A stretch of DNA of 14,608 bases from Thermodesulfovibrio sp. (GTDB lineage Bacteria > Nitrospirota > Thermodesulfovibrionia > Thermodesulfovibrionales > Thermodesulfovibrionaceae). Position 1 is the first letter of the stretch, and the number at the start of each line of letters is the position of its first letter. This document shows, piece by piece, positions 6,837 to 13,370 of the stretch. The notes beneath the pieces were generated by a model. It was not told the origin of the DNA and searched no databases. It saw only the letters and a list, made by a program, of their open reading frames with translations. The position numbers and the translations under genes are program-made. The DNA lies in NCBI GenBank assembly GCA_026415995.1, contig JAOAGB010000048.1, forward strand, positions 1 through 14,608. Reading direction: 5' to 3'.

Positions 6837-8117
6837 TCACATGCCAATATTATAAAAAGCAGATATTCCTCTATAAATAGCTACATCATCAAGCTCCTCT
6901 TCAATCTGAAGCAGCCTGTTATACTTAGCGATTCTTTCACCTCTGGAAAGAGAACCTGTTTTAATGAATCCTGTATTGCATCCTACTGCAAGATCTGCTA
7001 TCATTGTGTCCTCTGTTTCTCCTGAACGATGTGAAATTACGGCTGTATATTTATTGTTTTTAGAAAGTTCTATGGCTTCAAGAGTTTCTGAAACAGTGCC
7101 AATTTGATTAAGCTTTATCAATATGGAATTGGCAATTGAGCGTTTCATGGCTTCCTTAATTATGGCTGGATTGGTCACCACAAGATCATCTGCGACAAGT
7201 TGAACTTTTTTACCAAGTTTTTTGGTAATTAATTCCCATCCTTGCCAGTCTGCCTCGCTCATACCGTCTTCAATGGAAATAATTGGATATTTTTCAATTA
7301 AGGATTCATAGTATGAAATCAAATCCTTAGAGCTCAATTTTTTACCATCTATAGAATAAACTCCTTCTGCATAAAATTCAGAAGCTGCTGCATCGAGAGC
7401 AATATAAATATCTTTACCTGGTTTGTATCCTGCTTTCTTTATTGAGTCAATGATTAATTTTATTGCTTCCTCATTATTTTCAAGCATAGGAGCGAAGCCG
7501 CCTTCATCACCAACTGATGTATTAAGACCTTTTTTCTTTAAAATACCCTTTAATGTATGAAAAACCTCAACTGCTGATTTCAGAGCCTCGGAAAAGCTAC
7601 TAAATCCGGTAGGAACAATCATGAATTCCTGTATATCTAGATTGTTGTCTGCATGAACGCCACCATTAATTATGTTCATCATGGGAACAGGTAAAACTCT
7701 TGCATGAGTTCCACCTATATATCTGTATAGTGGAAGTCCGCATTCTTCTGCAGAAGCCTTACATACAGCCATTGATATCGCTAAAATGGCATTAGCACCA
7801 AGTTTGCTCTTATTCTCTGTTCCATCAAGATCTATCATAAATTTATCAATTCCTTCTTGGTCAGTAGATTCCATTCCAACAATGTTTGGAGCTATTTCAT
7901 TCATCACATTCTCTACGGCCTTAAGTACTCCCTTACCCATATATCTCTTTTTGTCTCCGTCTCTTAATTCTAAGGCTTCTCTTGTTCCTGTTGATGCACC
8001 TGAAGGCACTGTAGCAATTCCGCTAACACCTGAATCCAGAAGAACTTCTACCTGAACTGTAGGATTGCCACGAGAGTCAAGAACCTCTCTTGCAATTATG
8101 TCTATAATTTCACCCAT
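6837..8117 (-). CDS. eno: Enolase (phosphopyruvate hydratase)
   Basis: Enolase interconverts 2-phosphoglycerate and phosphoenolpyruvate in glycolysis and gluconeogenesis. At 426 residues it is full length. Landmarks are AREVLDSRGNPTVQVEV (9-25), the flexible loop VPSGASTGTREALELRDGD (37-55), SVGDEGGFAP (201-210) with catalytic base partner E205, magnesium ligands D242, E283 and D310, the family signature ILIKLNQIGTVSET (332-345) with catalytic K335, and SHRSGETED (362-370). The usual GDDLFVTN segment reads ADDLVVTN here, a mild variation. The ATG follows AGGAGG (8131-8126) at 8 bases, the best ribosome site inside this operon, which suggests enolase is made at a higher rate than its neighbours. 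DUF401 lies 25 bases upstream and ftsB begins at its stop codon. All catalytic residues are intact. Confidence 0.98.
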   Translation of the reverse strand: MGEIIDIIAREVLDSRGNPTVQVEVLLDSGVSGIATVPSGASTGTREALELRDGDKKRYMGKGVLKAVENVMNEIAPNIVGMESTDQEGIDKFMIDLDGTENKSKLGANAILAISMAVCKASAEECGLPLYRYIGGTHARVLPVPMMNIINGGVHADNNLDIQEFMIVPTGFSSFSEALKSAVEVFHTLKGILKKKGLNTSVGDEGGFAPMLENNEEAIKLIIDSIKKAGYKPGKDIYIALDAAASEFYAEGVYSIDGKKLSSKDLISYYESLIEKYPIISIEDGMSEADWQGWELITKKLGKKVQLVADDLVVTNPAIIKEAMKRSIANSILIKLNQIGTVSETLEAIELSKNNKYTAVISHRSGETEDTMIADLAVGCNTGFIKTGSLSRGERIAKYNRLLQIEEELDDVAIYRGISAFYNIGM

Positions 8118-8142
8118 TACTAAAGCCTCCTTTCAATAAAAT

Positions 8143-9342
8143 TTAACTATAATATCTTAAAATAGCAAATTCTATCAATGCTGATAAAAACATTATAATA
8201 GTTGCTGGAATAATTTTTTTATATATACCTAACATATCAGCTTTGAAATACTCTCTTGTAAGTACTAAACATAAATGTAAGGGTGATATGAGAACACCTG
8301 AATAACCAGCCACAAAAGCAAGAGATATCTCATAGGAAATAGTATTTTTAAGATGAAGTAAAAGAGGAAAAGTACTTCCAACAAAACCAACGCTTATTCC
8401 TGTAATAAGACCAATCAAAAAGGGAACAAGAATGAATACAAAAAGATATGGAATTCCTGTTTGGGTTATAGCTTCAGCAACACCCTCAACTGCCCCTGAA
8501 AATTGAATCATTTCTTTAAAAATAATTACGCCTAAAACAAGAACTATAACATCCAAGGTAAAGCCATATTTGATTATTTCAAAAAATTTTTTAAAATTTA
8601 ATCTAAACCATAGACAAAGAAATACTATATTTATAAATAGTGCAATAGATAAGTCTATCTTAAAAATTATTACTGGTAAAAGAACAAGAACAAGAGGAAT
8701 AAAACTATAAAGACTTTTAAGAATTTTTTTCCTTAACTCCTTATTTTTATCATTTTTAATCTTTTTCATACTCACAAAAAAGCCGGTGATAAAGAAAATA
8801 ATAGCAATTGGAAGATTAAGAAGAATAAGATCCCTTAAAGGAACTCCTGAAACTGCCGAAGCTAAAACAATACCTGGATAAAGAGGTAAAATAAGCTCCC
8901 AAGGATGTCTATACCAATAGTTTATGAAAGCCTTTTCTTCTCTTGATATGTTCGTATTCTTTGTTGCTAAATCAACCATTGGTGCAGAAAGATAAGCACC
9001 TCCTAAAGATGGTAACATTCCGATTATAAGAGGCATTGATATGGTAGATAATTTTTTATTGCTTACAACTCTCTGTGAAACATCTGTCATTTTCTGCATA
9101 AGTCCTGTTTGTCTTAATGAATACTCAAAGGACTTAATTAAAGTGAGAGAAAGAAGTAAATTCAAGGAAGCATGATCAGTCAATCCTTTAAAAATAGTTA
9201 ATGGAATTTTATTAAAGTCGATTGGATACAAAATAAAGAAGGTTAAAGAGCCAATAAGAAGTGCATATCCAATTTGTATTTTTTTACGGAGCAAAAAAAG
9301 AATAAAAATGAAGATTAGGATGACCTTAATAAGATCAAACAT
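8143..9342 (-). CDS. DUF401-type integral membrane protein, putative transporter
   Basis: This hydrophobic 399-residue protein has about ten predicted membrane segments, starting with a very hydrophobic N-terminus (residues 2-18). The pattern IIGMLPSLGGAYLSAPMVD (106-124), the following YWYRHPWELILPLYPG (142-157), and the later FLIGLITGISVGFVGSTFPLLL (two halves, 308-329) and AGYSGVLISPLHLCLVLTREYF (345-366) match my memory of the DUF401 (COG1906) family. That family is thought related to ion and carboxylate transporters, but its substrate is unknown to me. It contains many small residues in re-entrant-like G/S/P stretches, as in ion-coupled carriers. It lies 3 bases after lpdA and 25 bases before eno in the same run of genes. 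That placement suggests a metabolite of glycine, lipoate or C3-acid metabolism, but this is inference only. Confidence 0.75.
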   Translation of the reverse strand: MFDLIKVILIFIFILFLLRKKIQIGYALLIGSLTFFILYPIDFNKIPLTIFKGLTDHASLNLLLSLTLIKSFEYSLRQTGLMQKMTDVSQRVVSNKKLSTISMPLIIGMLPSLGGAYLSAPMVDLATKNTNISREEKAFINYWYRHPWELILPLYPGIVLASAVSGVPLRDLILLNLPIAIIFFITGFFVSMKKIKNDKNKELRKKILKSLYSFIPLVLVLLPVIIFKIDLSIALFINIVFLCLWFRLNFKKFFEIIKYGFTLDVIVLVLGVIIFKEMIQFSGAVEGVAEAITQTGIPYLFVFILVPFLIGLITGISVGFVGSTFPLLLHLKNTISYEISLAFVAGYSGVLISPLHLCLVLTREYFKADMLGIYKKIIPATIIMFLSALIEFAILRYYS

Positions 9343-9345
9343 CTT

Positions 9346-10716
9346 TTATTTTTCTACCTTATGGATGGCCTCGCCATAGATATCAGCAATTGCTTCTCCA
9401 ATGCATTCAGAAAGCGTTGGATGGGAATGAATTAAATCTTTTAAATCTTTTGCCCTTGCCTTTAGCTTTACAGCAAGAGCAAGTTCGTGAATTAATTCAG
9501 AAGCCTTGGGGCCTATTATATGAGCACCAAGGAGGATATCTGTATCAGCCTCTGCAATAACTTTAACAAATCCATCAATTTCACCTATTACATGAGCCTT
9601 CCCAATAGCTCTGAATGGGAATACACCCTTTCTAACTTTAATTCCCTCCTGTAAAGCCTCATTCTCCTTAAGCCCTACTGAGGCTACTTCTGAAATTGTA
9701 AAAATTGTTGAGGGTATCACGTTATACTTCATTTTCAAACTTTCTCCCATTATATTTTTACCTGCTATCTCCCCTTCCCTATATGCCACATGAGCAAGAA
9801 GCCATTTGCCATTTACATCGCCTATGGCATAGACGTCTTCTAAGTTAGTTTGCATATGTTCATTTACAATAATTTCTCCTCGGGTGCCAAGTTTAACTCC
9901 ACTATTTTTAATCAATTCTGTATTATAAGCTCTGCCAACTGATACAAGAATCATCTCTGAACTAACTGTTTTTCCATTAGAAAGATTAATATCTATTGTT
10001 TCATCCTTTTTCTTTAAATCATCAATTTTAACGCCTGTATAAAATTCTATTTTTCTTTTTTTTAAAAGTCTCTCCAAAGCTCTTGATATTTCTTCATCTT
10101 CCATGGGCAAAACTCTTGGCATTAACTCTATTAGAGTTACTTTACTTCCAAGAAGATTAAATATCCACGCAAATTCACATCCAATGGCACCTGCACCAAT
10201 TATTGTTATGGATTGTGGTATATCCTTCATCTTCCAAAGGTCATCACTAGAAAGAATCCTTTCACCGTCGAAGCTAAGCATGGGAAGTTCTGCAGGTCTT
10301 GAACCAGTAGCAACAATAATTTTATCAAACTGAATTTTTTCTAATGTTTGTTTTAATAGGACCGTCTTAGGATGTATTAGTTCAGCTTCATCTCTTATAA
10401 TTTTTACTCCTGATTGTTTTAGAAGTATGCTTAAACCCTTTTTTTGACTCTCTACAACAATGTCTTTGTTATGCATAAGTGTTGATAAATTAATAGAAAT
10501 ATCACATAAACTCATTTTAGGATTATATTTCTGGGATTTTATTTTCTCTAAAAGTTCAAGAGAATATATAAGTGTTTTTGTGGGAATACATCCTTTATTA
10601 AGACATGTGCCACCGAGCTCTTCTTTCTCAATTAATAATACTTCCGCACCTGCCCTCCTTGCAGTAAGGGCAGATACATATCCTGCAGGACCTCCTCCAA
10701 TAACAGCAACTTTCAT
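9346..10716 (-). CDS. lpdA: Dihydrolipoamide dehydrogenase (E3 / glycine cleavage L-protein)
   Basis: This FAD flavoenzyme reoxidises dihydrolipoyl groups with NAD+. It has 456 residues, within the family range. Domain order is FAD binding (VIGGGPAGYVSA, 4-15), the redox-active disulfide GGTCLNKGCIPTK with C38 and C43, the ATGSRP motif (136-141), NAD binding (IIGAGAIGCEFA, 172-183), the second FAD motif VYAIGDV (295-301), and a dimerisation domain ending in HSHPTLSE with the catalytic pair H432 and E437. The CX4C spacing and the C-terminal His-Glu pair separate it from mercuric reductase and soluble transhydrogenase. It overlaps gcvH by one base (TAATG), and the purine-rich last codons of gcvH (GAAGAAGAGAGA) can serve as its ribosome site. 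The direct partner is presumably the lipoyl domain of GcvH, so the two are likely made in fixed ratio. Confidence 0.95.
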   Translation of the reverse strand: MKVAVIGGGPAGYVSALTARRAGAEVLLIEKEELGGTCLNKGCIPTKTLIYSLELLEKIKSQKYNPKMSLCDISINLSTLMHNKDIVVESQKKGLSILLKQSGVKIIRDEAELIHPKTVLLKQTLEKIQFDKIIVATGSRPAELPMLSFDGERILSSDDLWKMKDIPQSITIIGAGAIGCEFAWIFNLLGSKVTLIELMPRVLPMEDEEISRALERLLKKRKIEFYTGVKIDDLKKKDETIDINLSNGKTVSSEMILVSVGRAYNTELIKNSGVKLGTRGEIIVNEHMQTNLEDVYAIGDVNGKWLLAHVAYREGEIAGKNIMGESLKMKYNVIPSTIFTISEVASVGLKENEALQEGIKVRKGVFPFRAIGKAHVIGEIDGFVKVIAEADTDILLGAHIIGPKASELIHELALAVKLKARAKDLKDLIHSHPTLSECIGEAIADIYGEAIHKVEK

Positions 10717-11105
10717 TATCTCTCTTCTTCAAGATAGGATTCGTATTCCTCATGCTCCATTAAATCATCAACTTCATCAGGATGGTCCATTTCTATAACA
10801 GCAATCCAGCCTTTCCCATAGGGATCTTCATTGATAATTTCTGGATGGTCAATAAGTTCTTCATTTACTTGAACTACTACACCACTTACCGGTGCAATTA
10901 CAGGGGATGAAGTTTTAGTTGATTCAATTTCAGCCATTTCCGTATCAATATCCACATGGGATTCAACCTCTGGAAGTTCAATGTAGATGATATCTCCCAG
11001 TGATTCTTGCGCATAATCTGTGATGCCTACCTTAACCTTTTTGCTTTTACCTGATAGTTTTACCCAAGTATGTTCTCTGTGAAACCTATAATTTTCTAAA
11101 CTCAT
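10716..11105 (-). CDS. gcvH: Glycine cleavage system H protein (lipoyl carrier)
   Basis: This lipoylated carrier shuttles the aminomethyl group between the P, T and L proteins of the glycine cleavage system (or the reverse, glycine-forming direction). The 129 residues match the family. The lipoyl-lysine is K64 in EIESTKTSSPVIAPVSG. The N-terminus (HREHTWVKL), GITDYAQESLGDIIYIELPEV (27-47, contiguous in the gene), and INEDPYGKGW (91-100) are classic H-protein motifs. Residue 63 is Thr where most have Val (ESVK), a minor difference. The ATG follows GGAGGG by 4 bases. It heads the operon with lpdA, and a TTGACA element lies upstream. No gcvT or gcvP is in the window, so the remaining subunits must be elsewhere or the protein has another role, such as carrying lipoate for other enzymes or an sHdr-type lipoate-binding protein. 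The C-terminus (EEYESYLEEE) favours true GcvH. Confidence 0.93.
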   Translation of the reverse strand: MSLENYRFHREHTWVKLSGKSKKVKVGITDYAQESLGDIIYIELPEVESHVDIDTEMAEIESTKTSSPVIAPVSGVVVQVNEELIDHPEIINEDPYGKGWIAVIEMDHPDEVDDLMEHEEYESYLEEER

Positions 11106-11140
11106 TTGCCCTCCATTTTATTGTTAGATAATATTTTCAA

Positions 11141-11170
11141 TATTTACTTTGATAACCTATAATTTGTCAA
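11141..11170 (-). promoter_or_regulatory. Predicted promoter of the gcvH-lpdA-eno-ftsB operon
   Basis: A consensus -35 TTGACA lies at 11170-11165 on the minus strand. An 18-base spacer leads to TAAATA (11146-11141), a weak -10. A second reading is TTATCA with TATTAT (11133-11128) at 16 bases. Either gives a leader of a few tens of bases that includes GGAGGG. The leader is too short for a glycine riboswitch, and none is visible. Confidence 0.4.
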
Positions 11171-11212
11171 GTAGAAAAAATTACTGTCTATCTCTGCCCA
11201 TGAAAATTTAGC

Positions 11213-11225
11213 TTATCATTGATAA
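11213..11225. promoter_or_regulatory. Perfect 13-base palindrome, possible operator
   Basis: TTATCATTGATAA is a perfect inverted repeat around T11219. It lies between the MFS stop and the gcvH promoter, and one more half-site TGATAA occurs at 11150-11155, within the spacer of the predicted gcvH promoter. It has no room for a loop, so it is not a terminator. It could be a regulator binding site, or chance in AT-rich DNA. Confidence 0.25.
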
Positions 11226-11235
11226 TCATGAAATA

Positions 11236-12429
11236 TCAACTAATCCTTCTAAATAATACTTTAAGGAAGAAAAATCCTGAGACAAAACATATGAAGGCAT
11301 AAATAGTTAGAACATTTTTTACTCCTATCAGTTCTACTAAAAAACCAACTAAAATGTTACCTATTGGTGTGAAGCCGAGAAATACAAAGGAAAAGAAGCT
11401 CATTATACGACCTCTAAGTCTTTGGTCTGTTTGATTTTGAATAAAACTATTGCTGACAGTAAAAAAATTCACAAAGGCAAAACCCAAAAGAAATGCAAAA
11501 GCCATGGACATATAAAGATTTCTCGAAAAAGCTATTCCTAAAATACCTATTGGGAAAAGCATGGAAGCCTTAAAAATATGATTAGCTTTATTATCTATAT
11601 CCTTTTTTAAAGTAATAATAGTAGCAGCAGTAAGAGAACCAAAGCCTATTGAGGAAACTATCATTCCAAGCCCTTCTATGCCTGAATTTAATACAGAGTC
11701 TGCGATAATAGGTAAAATTGGAATAAATGAAATACCAAAAATTGTAAAAGTTCCTACAGCACAAATTATGTACAAAATTTTCTTATTGTTCAGAAGAAAA
11801 TGAAATCCCTCTTTAAAGAAAGATTTGAATGACATATCTCCATCAATTTTTAAACAACTTTTAGCACATAAAGTTATTAATATAATTATCAGAGGCAGAA
11901 AACTCAATGCATTTAGATAGAAACACATATGAAAATTCATATTAGCAACAATTAACCCAGCTAAAAAGGGACCTATAATTCTTGCAATATTAAAGGACAT
12001 AGATTGCATAGCAACTGCTTTAGTGATCATTTCTTTTGGAACAATTTCTGATATAAAAGCCTGTCTTGCAGGCATATCAAAAGCAGCTGCTATTCCGAGC
12101 AGAAGAGAGGCGGCTGCAACATGCCAAATAGTAACAATATTTATCTGAATTACAATTCCGAGAAAAAGAGCAGGAAATAATGAGAAGACTTGAGTAAAAA
12201 TTAATATCTTTTTTCTTGAGTATTTATCTGCAAGAACTCCTCCAAAAAGGGTAAATAGTAACATAGGAACAGAAGATAAAAAAGATACTAAACCAAGATA
12301 TAAAGCAGATTTAGTCAAAATATATACAAGCCAATTTTGGGCTATATGCTGCATCCATGTGCCACTTAGAGAAATTATTTGACCTATCCAATATGCTCTG
12401 AATTCTTTTATTTTCAAAGGATGGGACAT
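11236..12429 (-). CDS. MFS transporter, EntS-like (MFS_3) family
   Basis: This is a 397-residue major facilitator with about twelve predicted membrane segments, likely a proton-driven exporter in the inner membrane. Family marks are FRAYWIGQIISLSGTWMQ (10-27), the AQNWLVYILTKSALYLG segment (30-46), the loop 2-3 motif GGVLADKYSRKK (63-74), AAFDMPARQAFISEIVP (114-130), FNIARIIGPFLAGLI (146-160), and RLRGRIMSFFSF near 340 in the second half. These are typical of the group that includes the enterobactin exporter EntS. The substrate is unknown, and no siderophore genes are nearby. The ATG has no Shine-Dalgarno site, and a perfect extended -10 box sits so that transcription would start on the ATG itself. 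It is a single-gene unit divergent from ubiA. No terminator hairpin is seen in the 130 bases before gcvH, so read-through into that operon is possible. Confidence 0.88.
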   Translation of the reverse strand: MSHPLKIKEFRAYWIGQIISLSGTWMQHIAQNWLVYILTKSALYLGLVSFLSSVPMLLFTLFGGVLADKYSRKKILIFTQVFSLFPALFLGIVIQINIVTIWHVAAASLLLGIAAAFDMPARQAFISEIVPKEMITKAVAMQSMSFNIARIIGPFLAGLIVANMNFHMCFYLNALSFLPLIIILITLCAKSCLKIDGDMSFKSFFKEGFHFLLNNKKILYIICAVGTFTIFGISFIPILPIIADSVLNSGIEGLGMIVSSIGFGSLTAATIITLKKDIDNKANHIFKASMLFPIGILGIAFSRNLYMSMAFAFLLGFAFVNFFTVSNSFIQNQTDQRLRGRIMSFFSFVFLGFTPIGNILVGFLVELIGVKNVLTIYAFICFVSGFFFLKVLFRRIS

Positions 12430-12435
12430 TTAATA

Positions 12436-12444
12436 ATTATATCA
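12436..12444 (-). promoter_or_regulatory. Extended -10 promoter of the MFS gene, predicted leaderless
   Basis: On the minus strand TGATATAAT is a perfect extended -10 (TGn plus TATAAT, box at 12441-12436). Counting seven bases on puts the transcription start at 12429, the A of the MFS ATG. No good -35 is present, as is usual for extended -10 promoters, and no Shine-Dalgarno sequence exists. Confidence 0.55.
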
Positions 12445-12489
12445 TTTGTTATGCATAGTCATGGACATCAAATTTTCTTTAATAGAAGA

Positions 12490-12498
12490 TGTTATAAT
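12490..12498 (+). promoter_or_regulatory. Extended -10 promoter of ubiA-mfd, predicted leaderless
   Basis: TGTTATAAT (box TATAAT at 12493-12498) is a perfect extended -10. The predicted start is about 12505, two bases before the ubiA ATG. No -35 match and no Shine-Dalgarno sequence are seen. It mirrors the MFS promoter across a 77-base gap. Confidence 0.5.
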
Positions 12499-12506
12499 AT
12501 TTTGTT

Positions 12507-13370
12507 ATGGCAATGCTTAAAAAAGTCTTGTTATATCTAAGGATGATAAAAATTGAGCATAGTGTATTTGCCCTTCCCTTTGCCTTTGCAGCTGCCATGC
12601 TTGCTGCACAGGGGATACCTAATTTAAAACAAATTTTCTGGATTACTATTGCAATGGTTACAGCAAGAGCCTCTGCATTTGGTTTTAACAGAATAATTGA
12701 TCGTAAGATTGATGCTCTAAATCCGAGGACTTCAAATAGGGAAATTCCTTCAGGAAAAATTAAGCTTTGGGAAGCTATTTTATTTACAATGATATGCCTT
12801 ACAATTTTTGTATATTCTGCTTGGATGCTTAACCCACTTTGTTTAAAGCTTTCACCTTTAGCCATATTAATACTCTTTGTATATTCTTATACCAAAAGAT
12901 TTACATGGACATGCCATTTATTTCTCGGAATAGCTCTTGCCCTTGCACCTCTTGGAGCATGGATCGCAATAAAGGGAAGTTTTGATTGGAAAATTATTCC
13001 TTTAGTAATAACAGTTATCTTCTGGCTTGCAGGATTTGACACACTGTATGCATTATGGGATGTGGAATTTGATAAAAAATTTGGAATCTACTCTATTCCC
13101 AAGGTTTTCGGTGTGAAAAAAGCTATCAATATTGCAAGATTTTTTCATTTAATTGCATTTTGCTTTCTTATAATTACAGGATTTATTTTTAAACTTAATT
13201 TATTTTATTGGATTGGAATGATTTTTGTTGCTTTTCTATTTATAAGAGAACATTCTTTAATAAAACCTCATGACCTTTCAAAACTTAATATTGCCTTTTT
13301 TAATATGAATGGATATATTAGTCTAACAGTATTTGTTTTCGTTGCCTTTTCACTATTGATTAAATTTTAA
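12507..13370 (+). CDS. ubiA: UbiA-family 4-hydroxybenzoate-type polyprenyltransferase (menaquinone route)
   Basis: This membrane enzyme attaches a polyprenyl chain to an aromatic acid during quinone synthesis. It has 287 residues and eight or nine predicted membrane helices. The two prenyl-diphosphate/magnesium sites are visible: NRIIDRKIDALNPRTSNREIP (first site N61, D65 and D69, with NPRT and R78) and FDTLYALWDVEFDKKFG (second site D178, D185, D189). The NRxxDxxxDxxNPRTxxRxIP form is typical of 4-hydroxybenzoate prenyltransferases. In anaerobes without ubiquinone, this family is the MqnP step of the futalosine menaquinone pathway, so mqnP may be the better name; no other mqn genes are in the window to decide. 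The ATG at 12507 has no Shine-Dalgarno site and follows an extended -10 directly; ATG at 12513 (third codon) is an alternative. Its stop overlaps the mfd start (TAATG). Confidence 0.92.
   Translation: MAMLKKVLLYLRMIKIEHSVFALPFAFAAAMLAAQGIPNLKQIFWITIAMVTARASAFGFNRIIDRKIDALNPRTSNREIPSGKIKLWEAILFTMICLTIFVYSAWMLNPLCLKLSPLAILILFVYSYTKRFTWTCHLFLGIALALAPLGAWIAIKGSFDWKIIPLVITVIFWLAGFDTLYALWDVEFDKKFGIYSIPKVFGVKKAINIARFFHLIAFCFLIITGFIFKLNLFYWIGMIFVAFLFIREHSLIKPHDLSKLNIAFFNMNGYISLTVFVFVAFSLLIKF

Noticed and set aside
10460..10798. 112-codon plus-strand frame across lpdA/gcvH
   Set aside because: It lies antisense to the FAD and disulfide motifs of lpdA and the gcvH end. No ribosome site or domain is seen.
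11106..11235. Glycine riboswitch upstream of gcvH
   Set aside because: The predicted leader is only a few tens of bases, and the gap holds no GC-rich paired aptamer structure.
12479..12865. 128-codon open frame on the minus strand opposite ubiA
   Set aside because: It covers the conserved prenyltransferase active-site codons on the other strand and overlaps the ubiA promoter. The product resembles no family, so it is a mirror of ubiA.
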